A stretch of DNA of 64,000 bases, taken from positions 186,001-250,000 of the forward strand of contig ARYC01000048.1 of NCBI GenBank assembly GCA_000711775.1. Direction: 5' to 3'. Shown piece after piece: positions 49,251 to 61,104 of the stretch (position 1 is the stretch's first letter; every line of letters starts with the position of its first letter). This DNA is from Oxytricha trifallax. Lineage: Eukaryota > Ciliophora > Spirotrichea > Sporadotrichida > Oxytrichidae. The notes beneath the pieces were generated by a model that did no database searches, was not told the DNA's origin, and saw only the letters and a list, made by a program, of their open reading frames with translations. The position numbers and the translations under genes were made by a program.

Positions 49251-49794
49251 TCAATTTATTTATTTTTAAAATATATATTCATACTAATCAATCAATTATA
49301 TTTTAATAAATAAATTCATTTATTTTGTATAATTTAATTGAGCTAATGATTATATTAAAAAGGATATTTTATTTAAAACATTAAACAAATTTATAATTTT
49401 TTATGGTAAGGTGTTAGTTATGTAAATTTATTAAAATACGATTTTGTTTTTTTAGATATTTTTAGAAAAATAAAATATAAATTTTGAAACATTTTTTGTA
49501 AACCAATGAAAATCATATTTTCAAATTACAAGATGATTAATTAAATTATATAATATCACTCTTATTTATTATTAAACATAAATATTTTCCCAGAAGAACA
49601 AGCAAGTAATATAATATTATACATTACTTTTAAGCGATTAATTTTTATTAAAAGAAATTATAAATAAAAAATTACAACTTAATTTATTTCATAAAAATAT
49701 TGTAATATTTAATAAGAGGTTTTTAGGTACTAATTATTTAAGTTTAATCATTTTATTTTCTTTTATTATTAACCATATAATAATATATAATTTT
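49251..49794. other. IES in U7 TLDc, pointer TCAATTT
   Basis: TCAATTT occurs at 49251-49257 and 49795-49801. Joining gives FYTSISQQSEINGSFFPDE in frame. Confidence 0.82.
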
Positions 49795-50095
49795 TCAATT
49801 TCCTAGTAGAGTGAAATTAATGGTAGTTTCTTTCCTGACGAAAAAGCCTTCATCTTCCAACTCTCCTAGAGATCTATTCACAAATAGTATCAAAACTAGG
49901 AATATGCTGTCTACCATCAGAATAATAGATTATGTTATCTGGGACATGGAGGTTATTCATATAACTGCTGACTGCGATAAAGAGAGAAGTAGCAAAAGTC
50001 AACTAGGAGGAACTTACTAGCACTCAGATTGTATAAACCTAGCTGGAATGAGTTTCTTCAAGGTTCTGGAGATTGAAATCTATTCATTTAAGTGA

Positions 50096-51008
50096 AATCT
50101 AAATATATCTGTCTGTTGATTTAAATTTATAGATAAATTAAAATTCATAAAATATTAAATTAAATTTATGAAAAACAATTTAAATTATTAATCAATTTAT
50201 TTTGAGAATGATAATTATGATGTAAAAATTGTTTGTTATTGTGGATATAATTGAAATTTATAGCTATAAAAATATAGAAACTTTTAACTTTGATATATTA
50301 AATTTAACATTTATTTACTTTCTTACTTAATCTTCAACTAATAATTCATAAAGAAAAAATATTATAGCTATTAAATTACTTAATAAAAATTTAATAATTT
50401 AGTAAATTGTTTTTTTAATAATATTTCAATTACAATAAATCGAATTTAAATGAGAGGAAAGTTTGTATCACTGATAAAATAAATATTAAAACTTTAAGTT
50501 TAATCTTTATTTATACTAAGATTTATATTTTGACTATTGCTTAGTTTATATCCATTAATTTTGCACATAAAATAATATTTCTATCATCGTGATAAATTAT
50601 TTCTGTCTTTCATGTAATTTATGATATATTAAATCTCCTTCAAAAATATAAAAATATTTTTTAAAAATTTCTTTATTATTTTGACTTCGTTGAATTGCTT
50701 TTTTAATAACTATAATTTTAGTTTTATACATTTTTAAAATCTATTTTACTTTGTCAATATTTTAATGTAAACCAATAATAATAAGCTTTAAAATAGAATT
50801 TCTTGTTAAAACTATTAATATTTATAATTTATTATATTATCATGAAAAAATTATTTTTTATAGTTTTTAATTTATTAAGAATCTCTTAAATTGTAAAAAA
50901 TATATCTAGCTTTATGATTTAAAAAATAAATAGATTTATAAAAAGTAAAGGACATTTATTAATTAATTTGATTCAATAACTTTAGATAATAAAGAAATTA
51001 ATACAAAA
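50096..51008. other. AT-rich intergenic stretch
   Basis: Nothing is recognised between U7 and U8. Confidence 0.5.
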
Positions 51009-53727
51009 ATGGAAAGCTTACTCTAAAACCTCATTATCTGCAAATCTTGCAATTTAATATACAATTTGTCCAAAAGAAAATAAAATATTAATATATTTAA
51101 TTATCAGAAATTTGAGGAAATTAAACACCATGAAAAAAAATGTTAAAAAAAAAATTATTTTTATTTGAAAATTGTGTGTTAAATATATATTTTTAGACTT
51201 AAAAAAATTGATAAAATTGTATTTTAAAAAATATATAGCATCTATAATTTCAAACATAAACACATTCAATTATTTATAAAAGAAAGCCTATGATCAGTTA
51301 GGAATTAAAATTTTATAATTTAATTAATATTCATAATAATAGAGGAATGCCTTCATAAAGCTTGCTTAAACTGCATAAACACTAAATTTTAGAAATTAGA
51401 GAATGGAGTTGTATGTTTTTAGTGCAATGGAATTAATTAATAAATAATTCTGATTTATTTAATTACTCAGCCTGAGAAGTTTAAAGTAGATCCAGAAATT
51501 TAATCTGTCTTGCAGGCTTACTCACTACTTCCAATTTTAATATTGTTAATAATAATTAAAAAGGTTTTCTGTGAAAACCATCCAAATACTTCTGCAGACG
51601 TACTTTGCTTGTTATGTGATGTGCTATCCTGTAATTAATGTGCATAGATTCAACATGATGGACACTAGAATAATAAAGAAAAGTTAACTGTTGATATTTT
51701 CAACGAGTACCTCTCAAATGCTGCTGAACTGCTTGAGCAATAAATAGTCTCGATTTAAATAAAAGCAAATAAAATTTTCGACATAATTATTATTATTATT
51801 ATTATTATTCAAAACTACAATTTATAACCCATAAAATGTGAGAAAAAAAAAATTATTGCAAAAAATACATTATTAATTTGATTATAAAACGAAGAAAACT
51901 GCAAAGTTATTTAAAAAAAGAAATAAATTTCTTGAAATACTAATTTCAAGAAATTTGAATAGATTAGGAAAAATTATTTTGTTTAAAATCTAATAATCCT
52001 TTATTTATAATTAAAATTTATTAAATACCTATATATTCTAATGAAATTTAAGCTCTGTTTTTGCAAATAAATGAAATAAGAGAAAACGAAGCTGAAATCA
52101 AGAGCTCAGAGTTTTATTAAAATTAAATTTTTAATTTTATTGATAAGGAGTTCATGATTTTATACAAGAAAGTTAAAACGTTAATATAAATAATAATTTT
52201 AACATTGCTTAGCTCAATAATACCTGATAAACAATAAATTTATTATTCTTAATTAAAATAATTGGTCAAGCTGAATTTTTAAAACTACTATATGATTAAT
52301 AAAATATAGCCTCAAGAAAATAGCAAAACGGTTGAAATTATCAACTAAATAGATTAAAGATTACTTTAAAACAACCAATCTGAAATGTATTAATTTATAA
52401 AATATGACTTTTAATGTAAAATTTATAACAACTTTAATAAATAAACTCATCTATCCGATTTATCTATTTATTAATCCATAAAATAATGCATTTATTTTGC
52501 ATTACAATTTGAAATTTACTACTTTACCTCTCTTATATTACTTTTTTTAATTGCAAAAAAGAATGATATTAAATATAAATCAAAATCTTGACAGTTAAAG
52601 TTAGCCAATATAAACAATCTTGGGTTTATTTAAAAAGTAATTCAAAATTAGATGGGCTTCTTTATAATTAGCCTTACTAATTTTTCTCATCCCTGAAGAG
52701 AGATAACTTCACTTTAATGCGTCAAAATAGAGCAGCGACAACGACCACCCCTAAAATCACAATTTACTTTAAAGTTAGGGTGCAATTTATAGACTCTACA
52801 GGCATTTAATTAAAATTAAATTCTTTCGCTCCTTGGATAGGATAAAATAGTATTGCTAATAATAAAGTCAGGCTAATTTTAAATTTACAATCGAATGAGC
52901 ACAAGATCATTCAATTTTAGGAACTTTTAACTGCAAATATTTTTATATATAATCAATTTAATAGTCGCTAATTTTCAAATTTAAATGTATTCCTAAAATA
53001 TTAATAAATTTAACGGTAAAATACCTTTGATTATAAGCTTTTAATAAAGTGATTTTAATTTAATAAATGTTTCCATTATAATTCAAATAAAAGTTGTCAC
53101 ATTTTTAATTCCTTATTAGAACATTCATTACACATTTTTATAAAATAGTTTGTTCAAATGCTTCAATATATATTTTACGACTAGATTTAAATATTAATAA
53201 ATTTTAGAACAATTGTTTGGGTTTAATTTATATTACTCATTTATATCATTATCACTTCTGAATAAATTTATGGATATTTGAAGAATAATTCTCTTGAATG
53301 ATTAAATAGACAAAAATAAAATTTTAAAGAAACAAAAAAAAAAATTAAATTAGTAACAGTTTATATTATAATACTTGCAGTTTACCAACTTGGTAGAAAT
53401 AGAAATCAATAAAAGTAATCAGTCATTGCTTTTTAATTCTTAGCTAGAAAATTACGAAACCAAAAATTTTAAGCTGTTATATCAAGGAAGTAGAGACGGA
53501 TTTTCTGCAAAATCATTTCATGATAAGTGTGATAATTAAGGATCAACGGTATGTTTTATTTTTAGTGAATTTGGGTACGTTTTTGGAGGATTTACCTCAA
53601 TAGTAAAAATATAATACTATTCAAATAGTAATAATTATATAACGACAAATGTATTCCAATTTATAATTTTAAAAGAATTAAAAAAAGTAAGTTAAGATAA
53701 GATAAAATACAAAATTTCATGAAAAAG

Positions 53728-53772
<45 letters not shown>

Positions 53773-54633
53773 TCAATTCAATGATTATTGGGTTAATTAA
53801 TTCTTGGAAAGTTTGCTTAAAAGTTTTTTTTCGCTTAAATATAAACTATTCGGTTGGGACCTTAAATAAGTTTATATATTAATGGAAAATTTGGTAATTT
53901 AAAATATAATATTATCCCTTCTATTTTGAAGGCAAAGGCAATTTTAAATTTAAAATAAATAGTCTATATCTTGGAATTTATCTAAAAACCTCATATAAAA
54001 ATAGAATAAATAAAACTGCTTGAAATATAATATCATATAATATTAGACTTAATTAAATATATTTAAACCTTTAACTATTATAAGGAAAATTAATTAAGTA
54101 TGTAGAAATTATCAAGCAAGTTTCCAATTAATTTACTATTATTATAATTAAAAATGCATAAATATATTCTCAAAACTTTATTAATTTTTAACATTAAAGA
54201 TTTTAACTGTTATTTCAATTTTTGAATATTTTATATGGAATATAATAGGATTTTTATAATTAATAAAATTTTACTATAAGAAAATAAATCTATTTTAAAT
54301 TTATTTATCTCAAAACCTTGGTAAATTGACTCAAGAGAGTAAGCTGATGATTAAGCTTTTATTTTCTCTTTAACTAAAAGATCAATTCACAGACAGTATA
54401 AGAATAAGAATTATGCAATTTATAATTTCCATAACAGACTTTGCAATTTTGGAAAAAGTGGTGACATTTATATTGTGAATGAATGTGATAAAAGCAATCT
54501 GAATGTTTGTTAAATAGGAGGAACTTATGAGTTGCTTAATGGGTATGAATATCAATCAGAAGAAGCTAATAAATACCTTGCAGGATAAAAGAATTTCAAA
54601 GTCATTGAGATTGAAGTATATTCGTTTAATTGA
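51009..54633 (+). CDS. U8: TRIM-like RING/B-box/coiled-coil/TLDc protein
   Basis: The ATG at 51009 opens MESLLQNLIICKSCNLIYNL. RING: SKRKPMISQ, ECLHKACLNCINTKFQ, CFQCNGI (51343-51435). TQPEKFKVDPEIQSVLQAYS precedes the B-box (51570-51665: CENHPNTSADVLCLLCDVLS, CNQCAQIQHDGH). Then FNEYLSNAAELLEQQI, a coiled-coil piece (LQINEIRENEAEIKSSEF, about 52050-52115), LKNYYMINKIQPQENSKTVE and QSEMYQFIKY (52275-52400), and TLDc: LVEIEINKSNQSLLFNSQ, LLYQGSRDGFSAKSFHDKCD (53375-53600), FIFSLTKRSIHRQYKNKN, YELLNGYEYQSEEANKYLAG, IEIEVYSFN, stop TGA 54631-54633. No break is visible. A family A MITE lies in the gap before TLDc. This is the cleanest reference copy of its subfamily. Confidence 0.84.
51072..51277. 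other. IES in U8 RING, pointer AAAAGAAA
   Basis: AAAAGAAA occurs at 51072-51079 and 51278-51285. Joining gives NLSKRKPMIS. Confidence 0.88.
51300..51342. other. IES in U8 RING, pointer AGGAAT
   Basis: AGGAAT occurs at 51300-51305 and 51343-51348. Joining gives ISQECLHKAC. Confidence 0.87.
51786..51811. repeat. ATT trinucleotide run
   Basis: About eight ATT units follow the B-box part of U8, in a presumed IES or intron. Confidence 0.85.
52565..53000. mobile_element. Family A MITE, decayed copy A4
   Basis: The right tip ends AAATGTATTCCTAAAATA; inner blocks (CTTGACAGTTAAAGTTAGCC, GAGAGATAACTTCACTTTAA, AATAATAAAGTCAGGC) match A2/A3. The loop region carries extra sequence (about 52720-52790) not in other copies. 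It sits between the coiled-coil and TLDc exons of U8. Confidence 0.8.
53596..54308. other. IES in U8 TLDc, pointer CTCAA
   Basis: CTCAA occurs at 53596-53600 and 54309-54313. Joining gives GGFTSKPWQIDS. It contains a (TA)n run at about 53728-53769. Confidence 0.78.
53728..53769. repeat. (TA)n microsatellite
   Basis: About 20 TA units within the IES of U8. Confidence 0.95.
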
Positions 54634-56426
54634 GCTAAAGTTCGGATAATGATTATATTTATAGAGATATATTGATTATAACAATAACTTTATTTAATAT
54701 TTAATTATGAATTATTTCATATAGATTTATTGAATTGATTCATAAATCTTAAAATGTTAAATTATTAAATATATAGTTTAACTCATAAATTAATAGACAA
54801 TCTCTTTTAGAATATAATTCAATTGATTTTACTCATTAATTTAATTCTCTAACTTTTAAATAAAAAATGAATTATTTTATCCTAATATTACAGTTTAACC
54901 AAAAAATAAATTATAAAATTTCTTAGTGATTTATTAATTAGTATATGAAAAACTTAAATCAATTATAATAGAAATCCGATAAAGCCTAAGATTTAAAAAA
55001 GATTTGTCAACAATCTTGTTATAAATTTTCAAAATAGAAAAGATATTTGATTTTTATTAAAAAGTAGATAATTTTCATAATAAATTTCATTTGTATTTAA
55101 ACAAGATAATTTCAATTAAGTAATATACTCTAATCTCAGTTTATTATGCACATTGTTTTTAATGGAGCCAACAAAATTTATACTTAAATTATACCAAGAC
55201 TACTACATTTATTAATTATTATTATACCTTATTATATGTTAAGACAAATCAACAAAAAATATAAGTTTAAGTTTTATATTATAGTCGTTTTTAAATGTAG
55301 TAAAGACTTAACTTAATTCAACTTTCATAAAAATAAATACTTAGAAAAATTTTAGAGAATAAATAAATTGTAAATATTAGATTTAGATATTGATTAAAAT
55401 TATCATTTCTAAGTGGTTTTATTTTTTTTAAGTCTTTTTTAATTGTCAATCCTATTAATATAAAATATGCAAACTATAAATTTATTTACTTTCCCACAGT
55501 AATTACTCAATAATTTGATACTGACCTGTATTAACAATCGTAATAAGAATGTTATCTATAAAATAAAAATGCATTATTTCATAGTTGAAAATTAACTTCA
55601 TCAATCTCTAATATATAGAAGAAATTTTTTCTAATTAAGAATTCTTATGATTAGTGCATATTATTATGAAATAATATATTTTAAATTGTTTATAATAGAT
55701 AATACAAAGTTGCTATTGTGCTCTATTAATTTATATTTGAACAACTAACTAATAGAAAAAGCAAAAGATAAAGTTTTCTATAAAATATCAAATTTGAAAA
55801 AGCAATTTTAAAAATTTAATATATTCCTCTTATAATAGAATTAACAGGTTTAATTTATTTTTCTTTATATAATCTTGTTCTAAACTAGATCCACTTAACT
55901 TTTTAGTCAATTTAAAAGCTTTACCCATGAGGAAGATAATTATATTAATTTCATTTATCTTTCTTAAATTAATTAATGTTAGTCAATATATATTAATTAA
56001 TTATCAAAGATGAATGTAATGGATATACTTATTTTCCTCATAGGTAAAGCTTATAAGTTGACAAAAAAGTTAAATTTATCAAAAAATACAAATTATTATA
56101 GAATATGACTGGTTTATAATTATGTGTTACTTATAACTTCATTTTGCAAATAATTTAATAAAATTACAAAACAAGGTTTAATGGTTGAAAAATAAAGAAA
56201 TCTATAAATTATTTTTACATAAGGTAAATTAATGCAAATTACTCAAAGCTCGTTAACATAATTTAAGACTTCATTCATGAATAAATAATGCAAGGCCAAC
56301 CTTAATCCTCTTTTAAATCATCATTTTGATTATAAATATAAAATAAAACAAATAATTCTTGAATTTAAATATATGGAAATTTGATCTCAAATTACATTAA
56401 TATTATTTAATTAATAAAAAATATTT
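54634..56426. other. AT-rich stretch with a doubtful gene trace
   Basis: Mostly featureless. At 55163-55230 an ATG-led stretch (MEPTKFILKLYQDYYIY) faintly resembles the RING start CELCKNYY of U3/U5 at the nucleotide level and may be a decayed unit head. Otherwise nothing is seen. Confidence 0.35.
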
Positions 56427-56768
56427 AAAACCCCTTGATTCATTTAAGACTGAAAATAAGGGTAAATTGAGAAGGAAATGAATAAAGTACAGATAAATAT
56501 ACATAATAGTGGTTGATTGATGGAACATTGTTATCTTGTTGGTTAAAATTTTTAGAGATGGCCAAAAATTAATTTTAATTGGTAGTGATGGATTTAAAGT
56601 TTAATAATCCTACTAATGTTTTTAATATTGCTGGAATCAATTTTAATTTCTGATCAGATAATAATTTTTAATCAATATATTACTCTAATTATTTCTATTT
56701 TAGCAATTAAACTTGATCTCTTTATTCTTAACTCCTTAATTTCAGTCTTAAATGAATCAAGGGGTTTT
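56427..56768. mobile_element. Small element with AAAACCCC-tipped inverted repeats
   Basis: Inverted repeats of about 33 bp start AAAACCCCTTGATTCATTTA at the left and end with the complement at the right. The telomere-like tip suggests a non-autonomous TBE relative of 340 bp. Inside, around 56550-56612, a short frame (KLILIGSDGFKVQQ) faintly recalls the TLDc block LLYQGSRDGFKA; this may be chance. Confidence 0.7.
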
Positions 56769-57199
56769 ATATATATTCTAATGTTAAAATTAGTTTATAT
56801 TAGAATAAAATTTTCCTATAACTTTCTAAACAAATAAAAGTTTTCTCTCTTAATAAATATTTTTATCAAAGATTTACATTAAAAACTCATATATTAAAAT
56901 CATAAGTTATAAAATATGATGAAATATTTGTAATAAAACCATTAATAATTTTAGTTGAAAAAAATCAGATCAAATAAATAACTTTTATAATTAATATATC
57001 ATAATTTTAATAACATTAAATTTTAATTTAACTTTCTTCATTAACACTTAAATATATAAATATAAAAATATCACAATTTTCATATTAATTAAAATACATA
57101 TAAATTAACAATTATAATATGAATTAAATTTTAATTTAAAAATATTAAATATATAAATATATGCATAAATAATATGAATTGATTGTCCTGTTATTACTA
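56769..57199. other. AT-rich stretch
   Basis: I see no gene or repeat here. Confidence 0.45.
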
Positions 57200-58941
57200 A
57201 CCCTAATTTATATGACTCTATCCAAATTCTTCAATATTTAAGAGTCCATTTACCATGTACGGTTCTGAACTATTTTTGATTATAGAGTCTTCTTAAAAAC
57301 TTCGTTAAAATAATTCTTCTGCTTATTCCATATCATTCTTGTTCTCTTTAATAAAAAATAAAGATTTTATATAAATAAATCTCTACTAAAAGTTATCCAT
57401 TATTAAGAAAAGATATAGTTCTTTTTATATTTTCAAAAGTTTGCTTGTTAATTAATCTTTGCATCTACTTTTATTTAATTATTTAATTAAAAAATAAAAT
57501 AAATACTATTTATTTAAATAAATATCATATATTAATGAATGAATTTATTAAAAATTAAAGAAATATAAACTTTGAAACAAGTTTTTGCTCTAGTTCTTCA
57601 ATTTCTTGATCATAAGTCTGCTTTAATATCTTTTATATAACATTAAAATTTAAATGTTTACAATTATCTATATAAATTTATTATATTTATCCTTTATTTC
57701 AGATAATAATTATTAAGCATTATTTAATTAGAAACCGCCTTTTTATTTAAACTATTACAAATAAAATGGTTATAAAGCCCCATAGAGCAATTAAGAAGTG
57801 ATGATTGGAGTTAAAAACCTATAGATTTAAAATTAATTATTCTTAGCTGAAATCAAATATAATTATCCTAAAATAAAATTTACACACCCTAATAGGATTA
57901 TTTTATAAGTACAAATAATCAATCAATGATGCTAATAACTACCCTAATTATTATAATTTTACTCCAATCACAATAAATTTTAAATATAATTGTTCAATTG
58001 GGTTTTATTTTCTTATTTTATTTGAAAAAATATAAATTTTTTTCTCCAAATATTAAAAAGCTTAAGTTATTATTGTATATCTTAGATATTTTTGACTTGT
58101 TAGTTTTAATTAGCAGTTATAATTCCAATTGACTAGTTCATTTATTTTAACTATTATGTAGTAAAATTTTTCAGATTTATTACCTTTTTACCCATATTAT
58201 TGTAAGATTTTGTATTTTCAGATAAGTCAAAATAATTACATAAATTAAATATAATTTAATTATATCATGATTTTAAGTCATATTGAATATGACACTTCAA
58301 TTAAATATATATAATTATATTATTTATTAATTCTTAAACAGTCTTATCGTATTTATCTCTAAAAGATTCTTAATAAATAAATGTTTAAATATTATTTGAC
58401 TAAATTCAATAAAATCATAGTACTATTTTTTAATTAAAAATTATTTATTAAAATCACAATATCATTATTTTATATGATAATTCAATTTAATATATATATA
58501 TACTGTAACCATTTATTATTGACTCATTTGTTTTTAATTTATTATTTAATAAAAAGAATCAAGAGCTGATTTCAAATTGTCATTTAATTAAGTCTGTGAC
58601 AAATCTATCATTCGCTAAAGATCAATTTTTGAGTTGATCAAAGCTTTTTCCACTTCAGTTATTATTGATTCAATAAAATAATTTAATTTTTATATTGATC
58701 CTTAGGACTGTTCTCCTAAGTGGGATACCAAATCAATTTATATATTTATTTATAATTTAATTTGTTTTCGCTCTTCTTTGCTGACTACATTTCCAAGCAT
58801 TTTAAAATAAATGAATAATTTAATCATTCTTTCAACTTTGTTTATCAGGTATTAGAATTCAGAAGATTAAATCTTGCGACTATTGTTACTAAACAGTTCA
58901 AGCTAAGATTTTATGTTTTTATTTCATGAAATATAAATATT

Positions 58942-59279
58942 AGGGGGGGGGAGAAGTTTCATGATTTTTTTTGCAGTTTTCCACCCCTACGGAAGTTTCC
59001 TTCACAATATTATAATTTATATTATACATAAACACTCGATAAAAACCATATTTAAAGTAATTTCAAGTTTATGTTTATCCATTACTTTATTATATATTAA
59101 AATATGTTGGACTTATAAAATTATTAATAACAACTACCATGATAAAATAATTGACAATTTTATGATCAAAAATATAATTGATGTTAAAATATGTATTTTT
59201 ATAACATATTTGATGATAAAAATTTTGAAAAATAAAAAAATTATGTGTTTTTATGTTGAGGCATGAAACTTCCTCCTCC
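58942..59279. mobile_element. Foldback element B4, poly-G tip
   Basis: The left tip is a G run then GAGAAGTTTCATG; the right tip CATGAAACTTCCTCCTCCC is its imperfect complement. Tip sequence resembles B3 (GGGGAAGTTTCCTG). The 300 bp interior is AT-rich; the 101-codon open frame there looks like composition noise. It is inserted in U10. Confidence 0.75.
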
Positions 59280-59332
59280 CATTATGTTTTTAACTGAGTA
59301 CTCATCAAACAACCCAGATGCATTAATAAATA

Positions 59333-60253
59333 GGGGGGGGTCTAAGTCGGTACCACTCAATTTTTGAAATCCTAAGTTGGTACCATATGAAAAAAATTTT
59401 TTTACCCCAAAATCCTAAGTCGGTACCACATAAAAAAAATTTTTTTTCAATAAAATTTTAAGTAATTATTAATATATTAAAAATCTCAGCTAAGAATTGA
59501 TTCATCAGATTTTTCATTTTGACATGTCTTCTTTAAAGAGCCTCCATTAAACAGTCATGCGAATTTTCATCGCTTTGTACCTCTCAAATTTCTTGGACTT
59601 GTACTATCATCTTATTTCAACATCTTGACGTAATTTGTTTTCAAATTCTTCATCATAATCTTCATCATTATCATTTTCTTGATCATCACTTCTTAATATT
59701 GTTGTTGCTATTATTGATTAAACATATTAAATTTTAATTCCTCATGAACCTGCCTTTTATTTTATAAAACCCTGCTTATCTAAATGGCATATTTTAATAA
59801 GAACTAAAACCCTCATGATGAATAATTGAACCTATCTATGAGTACTATTAAATTATTGCCCACAATATCTCTCTAGTTCTATTCTAAACAATGAAAACCT
59901 TAGCATTTGTTGATTGACTTTCTATCATACCAAATACCCAGATTTATCTCTCAATTCTACTACTATTTTTTTGTTGTTAAATTTAGCCTTCATCATAAAG
60001 AAATTTTCCATGAGTAAATAAACTTTCGTCTACTTCAATATCTCTTCATTTTAAATATGAAAAATATACATATATTTTGGTACTTATTGTCTTACATCTT
60101 AAAATACTTTGCTTATTAACTTTTGATTTAATTTGTAGTTAAACAACTTTAAAATAAATATTAATTTTATTGAATTAAAGAAAAAAAAAATTTTTTTATG
60201 TAGTACCGACTTAGGATTTCAAAAATTGAGTGGTACCGACTTAGACCCCCCCC
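59333..60253 (-). mobile_element. B5: Merlin-like DNA transposon with poly-G tips
   Basis: Eight G at the left and eight C at the right, flanked by the 7 bp duplication ATAAATA (59326-59332 and 60254-60260). The inverted repeats hold TCTAAGTCGGTACCACTC and further copies of a CCTAAGTCGGTACCA unit (two more at left, one more at right). It encodes an ISXO2-type transposase on minus. Its target duplication and tip match B3 and, less exactly, B2, so it could be the source family for those foldbacks. Confidence 0.8.
59607..60045 (-). pseudogene. ISXO2/Merlin-type transposase
   Basis: On minus: DIEVDESLFTHGKFLYDEG, then QIWVFGMIESQSTNAKVFIV, TREILWAIIQQYSQIGSIIH and HEGFSSYQNM. This order is that of the IS1595/ISXO2-like (Merlin) DDE domain: first Asp in VDES, WVFG, then the block that normally reads I-I-x-D before W/Y, here IIHHEGF without the Asp. 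The third block is not seen; after a frame break an acidic tail follows (QENDNDEDYDEEFENKLRQD) to TGA at 59607-59609. There is an in-frame TGA just before DIEVDES. An old or degraded copy. Confidence 0.7.
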
Positions 60254-60335
60254 ATAAATAGCATGTATCAATTTTAACATTCACTGTAAATTCCTAGAAC
60301 TTAGATTTATTTAGATCAACTAAATGGTGATCCAT

Positions 60336-60368
60336 ATGAGTAATTAAATATTTCATGATTTAATTCTT
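60336..60368. other. IES in U10 B-box, pointer ATGAGT
   Basis: ATGAGT (plus strand) occurs at 60336-60341 and 60369-60374. On minus, joining gives KRDTHMDHHLVDL, supplying the B-box histidines. Confidence 0.8.
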
Positions 60369-60651
60369 ATGAGTGTCTCGTTTGCATCGTGAACAGACAG
60401 GTGTTCAACAAAGCACACAGTATTAAGTAGCTTATTAATTTAAGTGGTCATCACACAAAATTGAAATGCAATCAAGCGCTGAAAGCTTTGTCAAAATGTG
60501 TTTGTTTTCCTTTAAAGCTTACGCCATAGTTATAAAATGATAAAATACAATATTATAGTGCTATCCTGATCATGTAAAGGACAGTGGATCACTCTATGAG
60601 GATTGTCTACTAGTTGTACACTGACACATTTTAAGCAATATGTACACCCAC

Positions 60652-60677
60652 ATTCTATTATTTATATTGTTTTATTT
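60652..60677. other. IES in U10 RING, pointer ATTC (GAAT on minus)
   Basis: ATTC occurs at 60652-60655 and 60678-60681. On minus, joining gives RPILLECGCTYC, the same junction as in U2, U5 and U6. Confidence 0.78.
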
Positions 60678-61104
60678 ATTCAAGTAGAATGGGTCTTCTT
60701 GTTTTCATATTTATAAATAAATAATTATCAAGTCAAATTAGTTTGAGCATTCACTACAAGTCTCTGACATCTTAATTTTTTTATTTATAATATGATAAAT
60801 ATTTATGTCCAATTTGTATAATTAAATGGATTTGCCTATTAAGATTTAAATTATCTTAATTTTCCAAATATAATATCTTAATATATTTATTTCTATTTTG
60901 AAGCATCATGAAATTTTAAATATAATTTTAGCTATAAATGATAATATTTCAAATTAAAAGAATTTGAATTTAACTGGATTAAATATTTAATTAAATAAAA
61001 TAAATTATCTCAATAAATATAATAGTTGAGTTTATTATTAAAATGTTATTATATATGATAAAATTTCTTTTCAAAATTGTTTTAATATGATATGGTGAAT
61101 AACA

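Larger units (their letters stand above)
35690..50095 (+). pseudogene. U7: TRIM-TLDc gene split by a 10.85 kb element
   Basis: The ATG at 35690 opens MEKLFSNVMVCKSCNQKYNL. RING continues KRKPMIS, ECLHKACKNCIESKF and CFQCEE (36347-36433). TQPDKYKNDPEIQTILQDF leads to the B-box (36948-37070: CDNHPNLSADFLCLDCEELV, CNSC, HHDSH), then FEEYLTNAAAMLDR and a coiled-coil piece (LKENESEIKSSEF, 37603-37664). The 10.85 kb element follows. Beyond it are LKNYFMTENADANENGKK and DLQTEMYKQ (48740-48860), as in U8. TLDc: LVNSEIDKDDKSLLVTAEME, LLYQGSRDGFIAQALHQKCD (49030-49257), then FIFQLSQRSIHKQYQNQ to IEIYSFK, stop TGA 50093-50095. A frame change near 49955 separates GHGG from ADCDKE, so this copy may be broken. 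Without the element and IESs it would be an ordinary member. Confidence 0.78.
57200..60770 (-). pseudogene. U10: inverted TRIM-like unit without visible TLDc
   Basis: On minus the ATG at 60770 opens MSETCSECSNQFDL. RING: TRRPILLE, CGCTYCLKCVSVQLVDNPHR, IHCPLHDQDS (60655-60570). B-box: CDDHLNQQATQYCVLC, PVCSRCKRDTH, MDHHLVDL, with an in-frame TGA between the two halves (about 60400). Two family B elements (59333-60253 and 58942-59279) follow, then SSEFQYLINKVERM and MLGNVVSKEERKQ (58870-58770), matching the block after the B-box in U2/U5/U6, then coiled-coil pieces (KSALDSFY near 58555; YDQEIEELEQKLVSKF near 57600; NKNDMEQAEELFQRSF near 57310). No TLDc is found downstream on minus, so the unit seems truncated. 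The 3' border is approximate. Confidence 0.65.

Noticed and set aside
58961-59266. 101-codon open frame
   Set aside because: It lies wholly inside foldback B4, has the composition of AT-rich noise and shows no family motif.
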